Positions 50,609 through 59,751 of a DNA stretch of 64,000 nt are shown here, piece by piece. Below the pieces are notes generated by a model. That model worked only from the letters and a program-made list of their open reading frames with translations, was not told where the DNA came from and made no database searches. This stretch comes from Dickeya lacustris. GTDB lineage: Bacteria; Pseudomonadota; Gammaproteobacteria; Enterobacterales; Enterobacteriaceae. The position numbers and the translations under genes are program-made. The stretch's first letter is position 1; the number at the start of each line of letters is the position of its first letter. The stretch spans positions 3,968,001 to 4,032,000 of the forward strand of contig NZ_CP114280.1 in assembly GCF_029635795.1 (NCBI RefSeq), given 5' to 3'.

Positions 50609-51835
50609 TCAGTCTCCGTTGATAAATGATCTTTGACCTGCTCCCCGTTGCTCAAGGTGTTTGGCCTTATGGGTATAGGCAGCGCGAACGTTGTTCTTTT
50701 CCATATGGCTCATTTGAAGCTCAACCACGTCTTCAGGCCAGATACCCGATTCGATTAACGCACTACACGACAGCGTTCGAAAGCCGTGACCGCACAGATC
50801 GGTTTTGGTGTCATAGCCCATTTTTCGTAGCGCCTTGTTGATGGTGTTCTCACTCATCGGCTTCATCGCATCATAACAGCCCGTCAGGATAAAGCCGTCA
50901 TCGCCGTTAACGTCATAGGTGAGGTCTTTAAGCTCTTCTAAAATTGCCACTGCTTGTTCGCATAGAGGAACATAGTGCTTTCTGCGCATTTTAGCCCCAC
51001 GGCCTGAATGTTTGATCCCTGCAATCGCTTCACGCTGTTCAGGGATAACCCATAAGGCACTGTTAAAATCGATCTCTGACCATCTGGCAAAGCGGAGTTC
51101 GCTGGAGCGAATAAATATCAGCAGAGTGAGTTTTATCGCCAACAGGGTCAGCCTGCTACGGCCCTGATAGCCTTCAATGCGTTCCAGTAGGGCAGGTATC
51201 TCTTCCAGCTCAATAGCAGGGCGGTGTTCCGTCTATGGCTTCTGAACAGCACCTTCCAAATCATAGGCAGGATTGAAACGGATCATCTTTTGCTGGACGG
51301 CATAACGCATAATGGCAGTGGCATATTGCTTCACCCGCATAGCAATTTCCAGATAACCCAGCTTCTCTATCTTTTTGATGGGAACCAGCAGATCGCCCGT
51401 ATCCAGTTCAGCAATATCTCTGTTGCCAATATCAGGGAACAGGTCGGTTTCAAGACGGATCCAGACAGAACGCTGATAATCTTCCGACCATGTGGTTTTG
51501 GTGGCAAACCAGCTTTTGGCAACGGTTTTGAACGCGTGGGTGTTGTTACGTCGTTCCTGAACGATTTTGTGGTCAGCCTGTTTTTTGGCGTTGGGGTCAA
51601 TGCCAGCCGCTAACAGCTTTTTGGCATCATCCCGGCGTTGTCTGGCATTCGCCAGTGAAACAGCCGGGTAGACGCCTAAAGCGAGTAATCTTTGCTTCTT
51701 TTCGAAACGATAAGACAAGCGCCAGTATTTAGATCCATTAGGATGCACTAACAGGTGCATACCAAAGCCATCAGTAAGCTTATATTCCTTCTCAAGAGAT
51801 TTGGCATTTTTTACTTTGGAATCAGTTAGTGACAT
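50609..51835 (-). pseudogene. P4-type tyrosine integrase interrupted by a single in-frame amber codon
   Basis: Site-specific recombinase remnant. The N-terminal half (51835 down to 51233) has the DUF4102 and arm-binding regions (MSLTDSKVKNAKSLEKEYKL, YRFEKKQRLLALGVYP). A TAG at 51235-51233 interrupts it after VQKP. The same frame then continues without other stops through TEHRPAIELEEIPALL into the catalytic half, with RSSELRFARW (Arg), HGFRTL (His/Arg) and MSHMEKNNVRAAYTH (His/Tyr). Total 408 codons. One CAG-to-TAG change would explain it. The adjacent tRNA-Asn 3' end is the likely target. Confidence 0.88.
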
Positions 51836-51975
51836 GATTTGCCCCCTTGAGTTGTTGGTATAAGCAAAATCGAACCAGAGATACCAACGATTCTACCAAC
51901 AAAAGTGGTGGGCAGTAGCGTTTTTGGGTGAGCGAGGGTGAAGCTAAAGAAGGGGATAACCAATTGATAAAAAGC

Positions 51976-52008
51976 AAAAAACCAGACGTCAGTAGACATC
52001 TGGTTTCT
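51976..52008 (-). terminator. Terminator of tRNA-Asn
   Basis: On the minus strand AACCAGATGTC-TACT-GACGTCTGGTTTTTT, directly after the tRNA 3' end. Confidence 0.85.
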
Positions 52009-52014
52009 TTAAAT

Positions 52015-52090
52015 TGGCTCCTCTGACTGGACTCGAACCAGTGACATACGGATTAACAGTCCGCCGTTCTACCGACTGAACTACAGAGGA
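52015..52090 (-). tRNA. tRNA-Asn (GUU)
   Basis: 76-nt cloverleaf on the minus strand with encoded CCA. Acceptor TCCTCTG/CAGAGGA, anticodon GTT in GGACTGTTAATCC, T-loop TTCGAGT. Its 3' end faces the broken integrase 180 bp away, the usual island-insertion layout. A second copy of the 3' end (an att repeat) was not found to the left within this window. Confidence 0.98.
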
Positions 52091-52108
52091 ATCGGTTAAG
52101 TGGTGTGG

Positions 52109-52137
52109 ATAATAGCGGCAGCCTGTGGGCTTGTCAA
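52109..52137 (-). promoter_or_regulatory. Promoter of tRNA-Asn
   Basis: On the minus strand TTGACA, a 17-bp spacer, TATTAT, ending about 20 bp before the tRNA. Near-consensus sigma70. Confidence 0.88.
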
Positions 52138-52425
52138 AGCATCATCATATATAGATTGACTGTTTGCTGAACTTATAACCAACCCATTGAAAATGATGTA
52201 ATAATAGACAATGTAAGCATAGATGACGGCAATGTTGTCAGACCAGTGCACTCTCATATAGCACATCGCGCCCTTTTTTGGTGCAAACTATGATTCTTGC
52301 GTGTGGATAACACGATCGGTGAGCGAGATTAGGATTGTTACTATGGGGCTCGCATCTATTGCTTTTACTTATTTTTAAGCTGCTTAAGCCATATCAATAC
52401 GTTTTTTTTCGTCACTCTACAAATC
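52138..52425. other. Region upstream of the short nac gene
   Basis: About 290 bp with no gene. Isolated NtrC-type half sites are visible (TGCACT at 52247-52252 and GGTGCA at 52280-52285), about 145-180 bp upstream of the sigma54 promoter. That is a normal distance for an NtrC enhancer, but neither forms a full palindrome. Confidence 0.4.
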
Positions 52426-52442
52426 TGGCGTACTTCTTGCTT
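52426..52442 (+). promoter_or_regulatory. sigma54 promoter of nac
   Basis: TGGCGT-ACTTC-TTGCTT matches the -24/-12 consensus TGGCAC-N5-TTGCA with the invariant GG and GC correctly spaced. It lies 32 bp before the ATG. nac is a known NtrC/sigma54 target in enterobacteria. Confidence 0.8.
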
Positions 52443-52473
52443 TTATTTGACTGTAACTATTCAGGAGGTACAC

Positions 52474-52749
52474 ATGAATCTGAGACGGCTAAAATATTTT
52501 GTGAAAATTGTTGATATCGGTAGCCTGACCCAAGCCGCTGAAATGTTGCACATTGCGCAACCAGCGCTGAGTCAGCAAGTTGCGACACTTGAAAGTGAAA
52601 TGGAAAAGCAACTGCTGGTTCGTAGTCGCCGGGGTGTGACGCCGACCGAAGCTGGTAAGATCTTGTATTCGCACGCCCAAACCATTCTTAGCCAATGTGA
52701 GCAAGCCAAGAGCGCAGTGAACGGCGTTCGACAAACCATTAGTGCTTAA
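52474..52749 (+). CDS. nac: Short Nac (nitrogen assimilation control) regulator, DNA-binding domain only
   Basis: LysR-type regulator that couples sigma54 nitrogen signals to sigma70 genes. From ATG 52474 (behind AGGAGG) it has only 91 residues: the winged helix MNLRRLKYFVKIVDIGSLTQ, the recognition helix QPALSQQVATLE and a linker helix ending NGVRQTISA. Sequence identity with enteric Nac is high, but the roughly 210-residue effector domain is missing and no remnant follows. The promoter and ribosome site are intact, so it may be a functional mini-Nac rather than debris. Confidence 0.88.
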   Translation: MNLRRLKYFVKIVDIGSLTQAAEMLHIAQPALSQQVATLESEMEKQLLVRSRRGVTPTEAGKILYSHAQTILSQCEQAKSAVNGVRQTISA

Positions 52750-52862
52750 ATTGGATGCGGTCAGCTACATGGTAAAGACGTAGCCGACCGCATTGAATAC
52801 CCCATTTTTCGCAGGCGTGTCAGTTATACCGTTGCCTGGAGACTTTCTGGTTACGCCATCAG

Positions 52863-54263
52863 CTATGTGCGTTGTTGCCGACGATAACGAATACTGTAAT
52901 AAGCGATAGCCAATACGACAAACCACACAGGGGTGACAATCAGCGCCTGTAATGTATCTGGCTGTAATGTCAGTAATACCAGCACAAATGCAAAGAATGC
53001 CAAACACATCCAACACATGATAATACCGCAGGGCATTTTGTAAGCCGACTGACGATGTAATTGTGGGCGCTTTTTACGGTAGACCAGATAGGAGCACAAA
53101 ATGATGCTCCAGACGAACATAAATAAAATCGCGGATACCGTGGTGACTAGCGTAAAAACAGTCATGACGTCAGGTATAAGGTAGATAAGCACCACTCCGC
53201 ATAACAAACAAATACAGGAGAACAGTAATCCACCCGAGGGAACCGCACGTTTTGATAACCTGCCAAAATACGCTGGCGCATCTCCCTGCCTGGCAAGACC
53301 GAATAACATACGGCTGGTAGAAAATACCCCACTATTTGCCGATGATGCCGCAGACGTTAATACCACGAAGTTAATCACACTAGCCGCCGCTGGTAGCCCG
53401 ACTAAAACAAACATCTCAACAAATGGGCTCTTATCTGCAGCAATATGGCTCCACGGCGTCACCGACATAATCATTATCAGTGCGAAAACGTAAAACATAA
53501 TAATGCGAATAGGGATAGCATTAATGGCACGAGGTAAGACCACGTTTGGGTTTTTGGTTTCAGCGGCAGTAGTACCCACTAGCTCAATACCCACGAAGGC
53601 GAAAATGGCTATTTGGAAGCCAGCAAAAAATCCGCTGAGACCCTTAGGAAATAACCCTCCATCTCGCCATAGATTGCTAAGAGACGCGACAGCGCCTGAT
53701 GGGGAAACAAACTGCATAGCAACCAAGCCGGCACCTATTGCAATTAGTGCCACAATGGCCACTATCTTTATCATTGCAAACCAAAACTCCATCTCACCAA
53801 ATAATTTAACCGTGGCCAGATTTAAAGTAAGCAATAGCAATACGCAAAGCAGTGAGCTTATCCATTGTGAGAACTCAGGGAACCAGAACTGCGCATAAGC
53901 ACTGATTGCGACAACATCTGCAATCCCGGTGACAACCCAGCAGAACCAGTATGTCCAGCCGGTAAAAAAACCAGCCCAGGGGCCGAGTAGATCGGCAGAA
54001 AAATCGCTAAATGATTTATAGTTGAGGTTAGACAAGAGTAACTCACCCATTGCCCTCATCACAAAAAACAGCATAAATCCAATTATCATGTAGACGAAAA
54101 TAATCGATGGGCCCGCCAAACTGATGGTCTTGCCTGATCCCATAAACAAGCCTGTGCCTATCGCACCGCCTATCGCAATCAATTGGATATGCCTATTTGT
54201 CAGGTTACGCCTTAGGTCATTCTGGCTATTAGCCTCGGTGTTATGTTGTGTTTTATCTGTCAT
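52863..54263 (-). CDS. cycA: D-serine/D-alanine/glycine permease CycA
   Basis: Proton-coupled amino-acid importer of the APC family, 466 residues with twelve hydrophobic helices. The N-terminal LRRNLTNRHIQLIAIGGAIGTGLFMGSGKT and most of the core are almost identical to E. coli CycA; PRAINAIPIRIIMFYVFAL and SAASSANSGVFSTSRMLFGLA follow. It converges on the short nac gene; the 113-bp gap contains an inverted repeat (GCGGTC-GCTAC...GTAGC-GACCGC, about 52755-52789). Confidence 0.95.
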   Translation of the reverse strand: MTDKTQHNTEANSQNDLRRNLTNRHIQLIAIGGAIGTGLFMGSGKTISLAGPSIIFVYMIIGFMLFFVMRAMGELLLSNLNYKSFSDFSADLLGPWAGFFTGWTYWFCWVVTGIADVVAISAYAQFWFPEFSQWISSLLCVLLLLTLNLATVKLFGEMEFWFAMIKIVAIVALIAIGAGLVAMQFVSPSGAVASLSNLWRDGGLFPKGLSGFFAGFQIAIFAFVGIELVGTTAAETKNPNVVLPRAINAIPIRIIMFYVFALIMIMSVTPWSHIAADKSPFVEMFVLVGLPAAASVINFVVLTSAASSANSGVFSTSRMLFGLARQGDAPAYFGRLSKRAVPSGGLLFSCICLLCGVVLIYLIPDVMTVFTLVTTVSAILFMFVWSIILCSYLVYRKKRPQLHRQSAYKMPCGIIMCWMCLAFFAFVLVLLTLQPDTLQALIVTPVWFVVLAIAYYSIRYRRQQRT

Positions 54264-54608
54264 AAAATGTTATTTCCAGCGCGGGTCAAGCATGGGGGAA
54301 ACCAACCCCAAAAGCTGATTTCCAGAACGATTCCCTAAAAAATATCAACTCATACACGCTAACACTGTAGCTGTATGGGGTTATACAATATGAGGTTATA
54401 CAACCAGTGCCAATGAAATATACACTGACTGGATGCATAAACGTCAGGGTCACGAATAGTAACACGCTATTTGGCGCATCATGAATCTATACACATGAGG
54501 TAACAACATGCGACATGCTGTTACCGGAAGTTAAAAGCGCAATAACATCAAAAAAACGAGAGAGATGATAGTCAAATTAACCGGCTCAAAGAAAAAGGAA
54601 CGAATCGT
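54264..54608. other. cycA to tRNA-Lys intergenic region
   Basis: About 345 bp, AT-rich, with no gene. The cycA promoter is expected here but no strong match was fixed. A GAGGTTATACAA element (54393-54404) partly repeats GGGGTTATACAA just upstream. Confidence 0.5.
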
Positions 54609-54637
54609 TTGACAGATGGCGATAGTAGGAGAATAAT
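54609..54637 (+). promoter_or_regulatory. Promoter of tRNA-Lys(CUU)
   Basis: TTGACA (54609-54614), 17-bp spacer, AATAAT (54632-54637), ending 10 bp before the tRNA. Confidence 0.82.
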
Positions 54638-54647
54638 CCCCTGCGTT

Positions 54648-54723
<76 letters not shown>

Positions 54724-54978
54724 ACACTTCTCAAGCCATATCCAGTATTCAATTCAACCGGCTAAATACAAAAAATAACTCTTTCTCCTAACTGCTGTTA
54801 TTTAAATATTAAAAATATACGATTAACTGAAATGTTTATCGATTGGTTAAATATTATTCAGTAATTAGCGCAGCTATTCAGATGAGGGTTAATTTTACGC
54901 AGGATGAGCCAAAGCAAGTATGTTTCCCATCAGACAATAACACAAGATAATGAGCATCTGATGGGAATACGAATACGA

Positions 54979-55203
54979 CTAACGACGATAAACCGTCTTG
55001 ATTTGTTTAATTGTTGTACTGAAGATTTCAGCCTGGGTTGGATCATCGAGTTGGGCAATATGCTTTTCCATGTTGACTATGATCTTGCCTGCATCAGCCT
55101 GACCGATAGACTTCAGCATCAGCGTCATCAGCGCCTTCATACAACTGACCTCATGGGCCAGAGATTCAGGGGTGGCGGCTGTCGGGAAGTCGTTGGTGTT
55201 CAT
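54979..55203 (-). CDS. yecF: YecF family protein (DUF2594)
   Basis: A 74-residue cytosolic protein of unknown function, same length as E. coli YecF. Conserved core: LAHEVSCMKALMTLML, IGQADAGKIIVNMEKHIAQL and FSTTIKQIKTVYRR. ATG 55203 has AGGAG upstream; the extra 40 codons of the open frame are not conserved. It is divergent from uvrY, as in E. coli. Confidence 0.9.
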   Translation of the reverse strand: MNTNDFPTAATPESLAHEVSCMKALMTLMLKSIGQADAGKIIVNMEKHIAQLDDPTQAEIFSTTIKQIKTVYRR

Positions 55204-55647
55204 AATATCTCCTGTAATGAATATAAAGCCGATGCTATCGACAAAGATAAAAACTGCCTGATAATACGGCAACATAACCAAAATTTTTGTTATTGTACCA
55301 TATCTGTCAATGGCGCAGCGCACTGAAAATAAGATAAGAACAATGAAGTTGTATTTTTCTTATCTGCTATTGCCACAAATTGATTATATTTTGTTAACGT
55401 ATGTTTTAGCCTTTAAATGCGCTCTTGCAGCAATATCGCAATTTTTATATGGATATTTAAAGGCGTGTGTATTATTTGTAGATAACAGGCTGTGGCGAAG
55501 CATTTTAGGCGTTATAATCATGCAACAACGGTAACATGCTCGTGATTGCGTACTTTGCAAAAGCTTGATAATGTTTTGATTATTGATATTTTTTTATAAT
55601 TTTAGACGCGTTTTGCGTCTCTTTCTCTAAAAAGCCAGGTTGGAAAT

Positions 55648-55731
55648 ATGAATACTGTGATGGAAGCGCATTTTAAGAATGATGCACAGAGGCTATCATT
55701 CACAAGCTTAAAGAATAATACCACACGGTAG
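55648..55731 (+). CDS. Possible 27-residue small ORF upstream of uvrY
   Basis: ATG to TAG, product starting MNTVMEAHFKNDAQRLSF and ending NNTTR, with GGTTGGA a few bases upstream. It sits between a TATAAT box and a rho-independent terminator, so a transcript of about 165 nt is plausible. No family is recognised. It could equally be the body of a small RNA; no strong -35 was seen. Confidence 0.3.
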   Translation: MNTVMEAHFKNDAQRLSFTSLKNNTTR

Positions 55732-55737
55732 AATAAA

Positions 55738-55772
55738 AATACACTTTTAATAAAAAAGTGTATTCATTTTTT
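55738..55772 (+). terminator. Rho-independent terminator upstream of uvrY
   Basis: AATACACTTTT...AAAAGTGTATT followed by CATTTTTTC. A perfect 11-bp stem, about 70 bp before the uvrY start. It ends whatever is transcribed from the preceding AT-rich region. Confidence 0.85.
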
Positions 55773-55839
55773 CTAAACCACATAGTACCACCTGCAACAA
55801 ATTCGTCTGTAAGTGTTACTCTTTTTGGAGAATTGTTCT

Positions 55840-56496
55840 TTGATTAGCGTTTTTCTTGTTGATGACCATGAACTGGTGCGGGCAGGGATACGGCGCATTC
55901 TTGACGATATCAAAGGCCTCAAGGTTGTTGGGGAGGCGCAATGCGGTGAAGATGCGGTCAGATGGTGCCGTAGCAACAGTGTAGACGTTGTACTGATGGA
56001 TATGAATATGCCAGGCATTGGCGGTCTTGAGGCAACGCGCAAAATTGTTCGGTTTTCTCCCGAAGTGAAAATCATCATGCTGACTATTCACACCGAGAAT
56101 CCTTTACCTGCAAAAGTCATGCAAGCTGGTGCAGCGGGTTATCTAAGTAAAGGTGCCACGCCAGAAGAGGTGATTTATGCTATTCGTTCGGTGCATGCAG
56201 GGAAGCGCTATATTGCTTCCGATATTGCTCAACAAATGGCATTAAGCCAGTTGGAGCCTCAGACGGAAACTCCGCTGGAGTGCCTTTCCGAGCGTGAGTT
56301 GCAAATTATGATGATGATCACCAAAGGGCAGAAAGTGAATGAGATTTCAGATAAACTCAATCTCAGCCCGAAAACGGTCAATAGCTATCGCTATCGGATG
56401 TTCAGCAAATTGAACATTAATGGTGATGTTGAGCTCACTCATCTTGCTATTCGCCATGGACTTTTTAATGCGGAGACGTTGATTAGTAGTGACTGA
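55840..56496 (+). CDS. uvrY: UvrY response regulator (BarA-UvrY/GacA)
   Basis: NarL/FixJ response regulator that, with BarA, activates csrB/csrC-type sRNAs and so virulence and carbon-flux genes. TTG 55840 is chosen as start: GGAG lies 9 bp upstream, the protein begins [21 protein letters not shown] and the length (218) equals E. coli UvrY. The receiver phospho-Asp is in [12 protein letters not shown] (Asp54). The LuxR helix-turn-helix is [36 protein letters not shown]. It overlaps uvrC by 8 bp. Confidence 0.96.
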   Translation: MISVFLVDDHELVRAGIRRILDDIKGLKVVGEAQCGEDAVRWCRSNSVDVVLMDMNMPGIGGLEATRKIVRFSPEVKIIMLTIHTENPLPAKVMQAGAAGYLSKGATPEEVIYAIRSVHAGKRYIASDIAQQMALSQLEPQTETPLECLSERELQIMMMITKGQKVNEISDKLNLSPKTVNSYRYRMFSKLNINGDVELTHLAIRHGLFNAETLISSD

Positions 56497-58321
56497 ACGT
56501 TTTGATGCCCAGGCTTTTTTGAAGACAGTAACCAGTCAGCCTGGGGTTTATCGTATGTATGATGCCGAGAACACGGTTATCTATGTTGGTAAAGCCAAGG
56601 ATTTAAAAAAACGCCTCTCCAGCTATTTTCGAGCTCAGGTTTCGAGCCGAAAAACCGAGGTGTTGGTAAAAAGTATCCAACAGATAGACGTTACGATCAC
56701 ACATACTGAAACTGAAGCGTTATTACTTGAGCATAATTTCATCAAGCAATATCAGCCGCGCTATAATGTTTTATTGCGCGACGATAAATCCTACCCTTTG
56801 ATTTTTCTTAGTGCCGATGTTCACCCGCGTTTGTCGATACATCGGGGAGCACGGCACGCTAAAGGTGAGTATTTTGGCCCATTCCCTAACGGCAATGCGG
56901 TGCGTGAAACCTTGATGTTATTACAGAGGCTGTTCCCTATACGCCAGTGCGAAAATAGTGTCTACCGCAATCGTTCCCGCCCTTGTTTGCAATATCAAAT
57001 TGGCCGTTGTCTCGGCCCTTGTGTTAGTGGCCTGGTTAGTGAGGAAATGTATCAGCAACAGGTTGATTATGTAAGACTGTTCCTGTCAGGCAAAGACCAG
57101 CAAGTGCTGACCCATTTGGTTGCTGAGATGGAGTTGGCAAGTCGTGAACTACGATTTGAAGAGGCCGCTCGTATTCGAGATCAAATTCAGGCAATACGGC
57201 GTGTTACCGAGAAACAGTTTGTTTCTGGTGATGGTGACGATCTCGACGTGATTGGCGTAGCGTTTGATGCGGGTATCGCTTGTGTCCATGTGCTCTTTCT
57301 GCGTCAAGGCAATGTGTTAGGGAGCCGTAGCTATTTTCCCAAGGTTCCTGCCGGCACTGAGTTAGCCGAAGTGGTACAAACATTCGTCGGGCAGTTTTAC
57401 TTACAGGGCAGCACCGCCCGTACTTTGCCCTCTGATATTTTACTGGACTTCTCATTACCTGAATGTGAGCTGCTAGCTGAATCGCTCAGTGAGCAGACGG
57501 GGCGTAAAATCCACATTCAAAGCCGCCCTAGGGGAGATAGAGCCCGCTATCTCAAGCTGGCCCGAACCAATGCCCACACGGCGCTGACAACGAAATTAGC
57601 TCAACAATCAACAGTATGGCAACGATTGACGGCACTGGCAGCCGTGCTTGGTCTTGATAAAATACATCGTATGGAGTGTTTTGATATCAGCCATACGATG
57701 GGCGAACAGACGGTAGCCTCTTGCGTGGTCTTCGATGCCAATGGCCCGCTGCGTTCAGAATATCGACGTTATAATATTACCGGGATTACGCCGGGCGATG
57801 ATTATGCGGCGATGACTCAGGTGCTTAAACGCCGTTATGGTAAAGCTATCGATGAAGGTAAAATTCCCGATGTCATCGTGATTGATGGCGGGAAAGGTCA
57901 ACTCGCTCAGGCCAAAGCCGTTTTTTCGTCTTTACAGGTCCCTTGGGATATCACGAAACCTCTCCTGCTCGGTGTAGCCAAAGGCAGTGATCGCAAAGCC
58001 GGGCTCGAAACGCTATTCTTCGAAGCGACGGGTGAGGGGGTTGCCTTACCTGCTGACTCGCCTGCACTGCATGTTATTCAACACATTCGCGATGAGTCGC
58101 ACAATCACGCTATTAGCGGGCATCGTAAACAGCGGGCAAAGGTGAAAAATACGAGCTCACTGGAAATGATAGAAGGAGTTGGGCCAAAACGACGTCAAAC
58201 ATTGCTAAAATTCATGGGCGGATTGCAACCTTTGATGAACGCCAGTATCGAAGAAATTGCGGGTGTTCCCGGAATTTCACTCGCTTTGGCAGAAAAAATC
58301 TTTCATGCATTGAAACACTAG
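56489..58321 (+). CDS. uvrC: UvrABC excinuclease subunit C
   Basis: Makes both incisions in nucleotide-excision repair. 610 residues as in E. coli, GTG start inside the uvrY end. GIY-YIG nuclease 16-95 ([25 protein letters not shown]), a UVR domain near 204-239 ([18 protein letters not shown]), an RNase H-like nuclease about 380-540 ([23 protein letters not shown]), and C-terminal helix-hairpin-helix repeats ([13 protein letters not shown]). Co-transcribed with uvrY. Confidence 0.98.
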   Translation: MTERFDAQAFLKTVTSQPGVYRMYDAENTVIYVGKAKDLKKRLSSYFRAQVSSRKTEVLVKSIQQIDVTITHTETEALLLEHNFIKQYQPRYNVLLRDDKSYPLIFLSADVHPRLSIHRGARHAKGEYFGPFPNGNAVRETLMLLQRLFPIRQCENSVYRNRSRPCLQYQIGRCLGPCVSGLVSEEMYQQQVDYVRLFLSGKDQQVLTHLVAEMELASRELRFEEAARIRDQIQAIRRVTEKQFVSGDGDDLDVIGVAFDAGIACVHVLFLRQGNVLGSRSYFPKVPAGTELAEVVQTFVGQFYLQGSTARTLPSDILLDFSLPECELLAESLSEQTGRKIHIQSRPRGDRARYLKLARTNAHTALTTKLAQQSTVWQRLTALAAVLGLDKIHRMECFDISHTMGEQTVASCVVFDANGPLRSEYRRYNITGITPGDDYAAMTQVLKRRYGKAIDEGKIPDVIVIDGGKGQLAQAKAVFSSLQVPWDITKPLLLGVAKGSDRKAGLETLFFEATGEGVALPADSPALHVIQHIRDESHNHAISGHRKQRAKVKNTSSLEMIEGVGPKRRQTLLKFMGGLQPLMNASIEEIAGVPGISLALAEKIFHALKH

Positions 58322-58378
58322 AGCCAATGTAGCAACATACCCTTATTCTCTTTCAAGCCAGACAGTTACCCATACGCT

Positions 58379-58921
58379 ATGCGATTTAATATACCCACGT
58401 GGCTTACCCTGTTTCGAGTTGTTCTCATCCCATTCTTTGTTCTGGCATTTTATCTGCCGTTCGACTGGGCACCGATGGTCTGCGCGAGTATTTTTGTTTT
58501 CGCGGCGATAACTGACTGGTTTGATGGTTTTCTCGCTCGTCTCTGGAAACAGACAACGCGCTTTGGCGCATTTCTTGACCCGGTCGCAGATAAAGTTATG
58601 GTCGCTGTTGCGTTGGTTTTGGTCGCGGAGTATTACCACTCTTGGTGGATAACGTTGCCAGCAGCGACCATGATTGCACGAGAAATCATTATTTCTGCGT
58701 TGCGTGAGTGGATGGCGGAACTCGGTAAACGTAGCAGTGTTGCCGTATCATGGGTTGGTAAAATTAAAACAACGGCACAGATGGTAGCCTTAGTGGGTTT
58801 GTTATGGCGGCCTGAACGTATGGTTGAAGCGGCGGGAATCTTTGCATTGTATATCGCAGCGGTGTTGACTTTCTGGTCTAATGTTCCAATATTTAAGCGC
58901 TGCATGGCGCGATCTGCTTGA
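58379..58921 (+). CDS. pgsA: Phosphatidylglycerophosphate synthase PgsA with C-terminal frameshift
   Basis: Integral membrane CDP-alcohol phosphatidyltransferase making phosphatidylglycerophosphate for PG and cardiolipin. The catalytic motif [11 protein letters not shown]...[10 protein letters not shown] is intact (about residues 41-67). The last 14 residues ([13 protein letters not shown]) do not match the family. Deleting one A at 58880/58881 restores [16 protein letters not shown] and a stop at 58926-58928, giving the expected 182 residues. Either a natural 1-nt insertion after the last helix or a base-calling error. It follows uvrC by 57 bp. Confidence 0.92.
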   Translation: MRFNIPTWLTLFRVVLIPFFVLAFYLPFDWAPMVCASIFVFAAITDWFDGFLARLWKQTTRFGAFLDPVADKVMVAVALVLVAEYYHSWWITLPAATMIAREIIISALREWMAELGKRSSVAVSWVGKIKTTAQMVALVGLLWRPERMVEAAGIFALYIAAVLTFWSNVPIFKRCMARSA

Positions 58922-58978
58922 ACATTGATCGTCCAGCCTTAAAAAACAACAAACAGTACAGTGAGGACGATAATTTTA

Positions 58979-59006
58979 TTGACTCACTGCGTCAGGTAAG
59001 TAGAAT
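58979..59006 (+). promoter_or_regulatory. Promoter of the tRNA-Gly/Cys/Leu cluster
   Basis: TTGACT (58979-58984), 16-bp spacer, TAGAAT (59001-59006), about 63 bp ahead of tRNA-Gly. Confidence 0.7.
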
Positions 59007-59069
59007 GCACCGCATCGACAGCAGCACTGCTAAGTGAAACTGCTTAATAAACAAAATGTTTAGTCGAAT

Positions 59070-59145
<76 letters not shown>

Positions 59146-59161
59146 AGTTAGTTATAAATAA

Positions 59162-59235
59162 GGCGCGTTGGCAGAGTGGCCATGCAGCGGATTGCAAATC
59201 CGTCCACCTCGGTTCGACTCCGGGACGCGCCTCCA
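59162..59235 (+). tRNA. tRNA-Cys (GCA)
   Basis: 74 nt, GGCGCGT/ACGCGCC acceptor, anticodon GCA in GGATTGCAAATCC, encoded CCA. Confidence 0.98.
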
Positions 59236-59243
59236 AATTCAAA

Positions 59244-59330
59244 GCCCAGATGGTGGAATCGGTAGACACAAGGGATTTAAAATCCCTCGGCGTACGCGCT
59301 GTGCGGGTTCAAGTCCCGCTCTGGGCACCA
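59244..59330 (+). tRNA. tRNA-Leu (UAA)
   Basis: 87-nt class II tRNA with long variable arm, GCCCAGA/TCTGGGC acceptor, anticodon TAA in GGATTTAAAATCC, encoded CCA. Its 3' end borders phage-like DNA and is a plausible attachment site. Confidence 0.98.
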
Positions 59331-59374
59331 TGTAATAACTGATTGATAAAAATAGAAATAAATAAAAACTCTTC

Positions 59375-59396
59375 ACCGCCTCAAGGCGGTTTTTTT
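59375..59396 (+). terminator. Terminator of the tRNA-Gly/Cys/Leu operon
   Basis: ACCGCC-TCAA-GGCGGT followed by TTTTTT, 45 bp after tRNA-Leu. Confidence 0.93.
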
Positions 59397-59415
59397 ATGC
59401 CTGGAATTTGGCAAG

Positions 59416-59448
59416 TGGCAGCAAAATGGCAGCAAAGTGGCAGCACCC
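59416..59448. repeat. Three 11-bp direct repeats TGGCAGCAAAN at the host-phage junction
   Basis: TGGCAGCAAAA, TGGCAGCAAAG and TGGCAGCACCC in tandem. Short direct repeats beside an attachment site are typical integrase arm-binding sites; here that is inference. Confidence 0.6.
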
Positions 59449-59460
59449 GTTTTTCAGGTA

Positions 59461-59488
59461 CAAAAAAGGCGGTCTTCAATCAGCCGCC
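59461..59488 (-). terminator. Minus-strand terminator-like hairpin
   Basis: On the minus strand GGCGGCT...ACCGCC followed by TTTTTTG. It would stop transcription leaving the phage toward the tRNA cluster. Confidence 0.6.
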
Positions 59489-59718
59489 ATTGTTAACCGT
59501 GGTTGAATAATTAAAGAGCCAGAGCAAGCTGATTTTTTTCCACTATGGTTGCACGGAAATATGCTTCTGGTGGCCTGAAATAAGGATTTCATATCCCTAT
59601 CCCATCATCACTATCAATATGATCACCGATGTTATCAAATGCATCATCGAGCACAGACAGTATTATCTGTGTTGGCCATAACGAACAGATTTATCACTCT
59701 TATAATCTCTAATAGCCC

Positions 59719-59748
59719 AAAGCCCCGCACTCATCCTGCGGGGCTTTT
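59719..59748. terminator. Terminator after ogr
   Basis: AAAGCCCCGCA-CTCATCC-TGCGGGGCTTTT, a strong hairpin a few bases downstream of the ogr stop on the minus strand. Confidence 0.85.
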
Positions 59749-59751
59749 GTT

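Larger units (their letters stand above)
55204..55839. other. yecF-uvrY intergenic region
   Basis: 636 bp, strongly AT-rich. It holds a perfect TATAAT (55595-55600), an AGACGC/GCGTCT hairpin (55604-55620), a possible 27-codon ORF (55648-55731) and a terminator (55738-55772). The part 55204-55560 shows nothing supportable. The uvrY ribosome site GGAG is at 55827-55830. Confidence 0.6.
59331..59751. other. tRNA-Leu to ogr junction
   Basis: About 420 bp without a gene. It holds the tRNA terminator (59375-59396), three 11-bp direct repeats (59416-59448), a minus-strand terminator (59461-59488), an AT-rich stretch with nothing assignable (59489-59700), and the ogr terminator (59719-59748). No integrase gene lies between the tRNA and the phage genes. 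Confidence 0.7.

Noticed and set aside
55310..55534. 74-codon plus-strand ORF between yecF and uvrY
   Set aside because: AT-rich hydrophobic chance ORF with no ribosome site or family; overlaps antisense of the non-conserved yecF extension.
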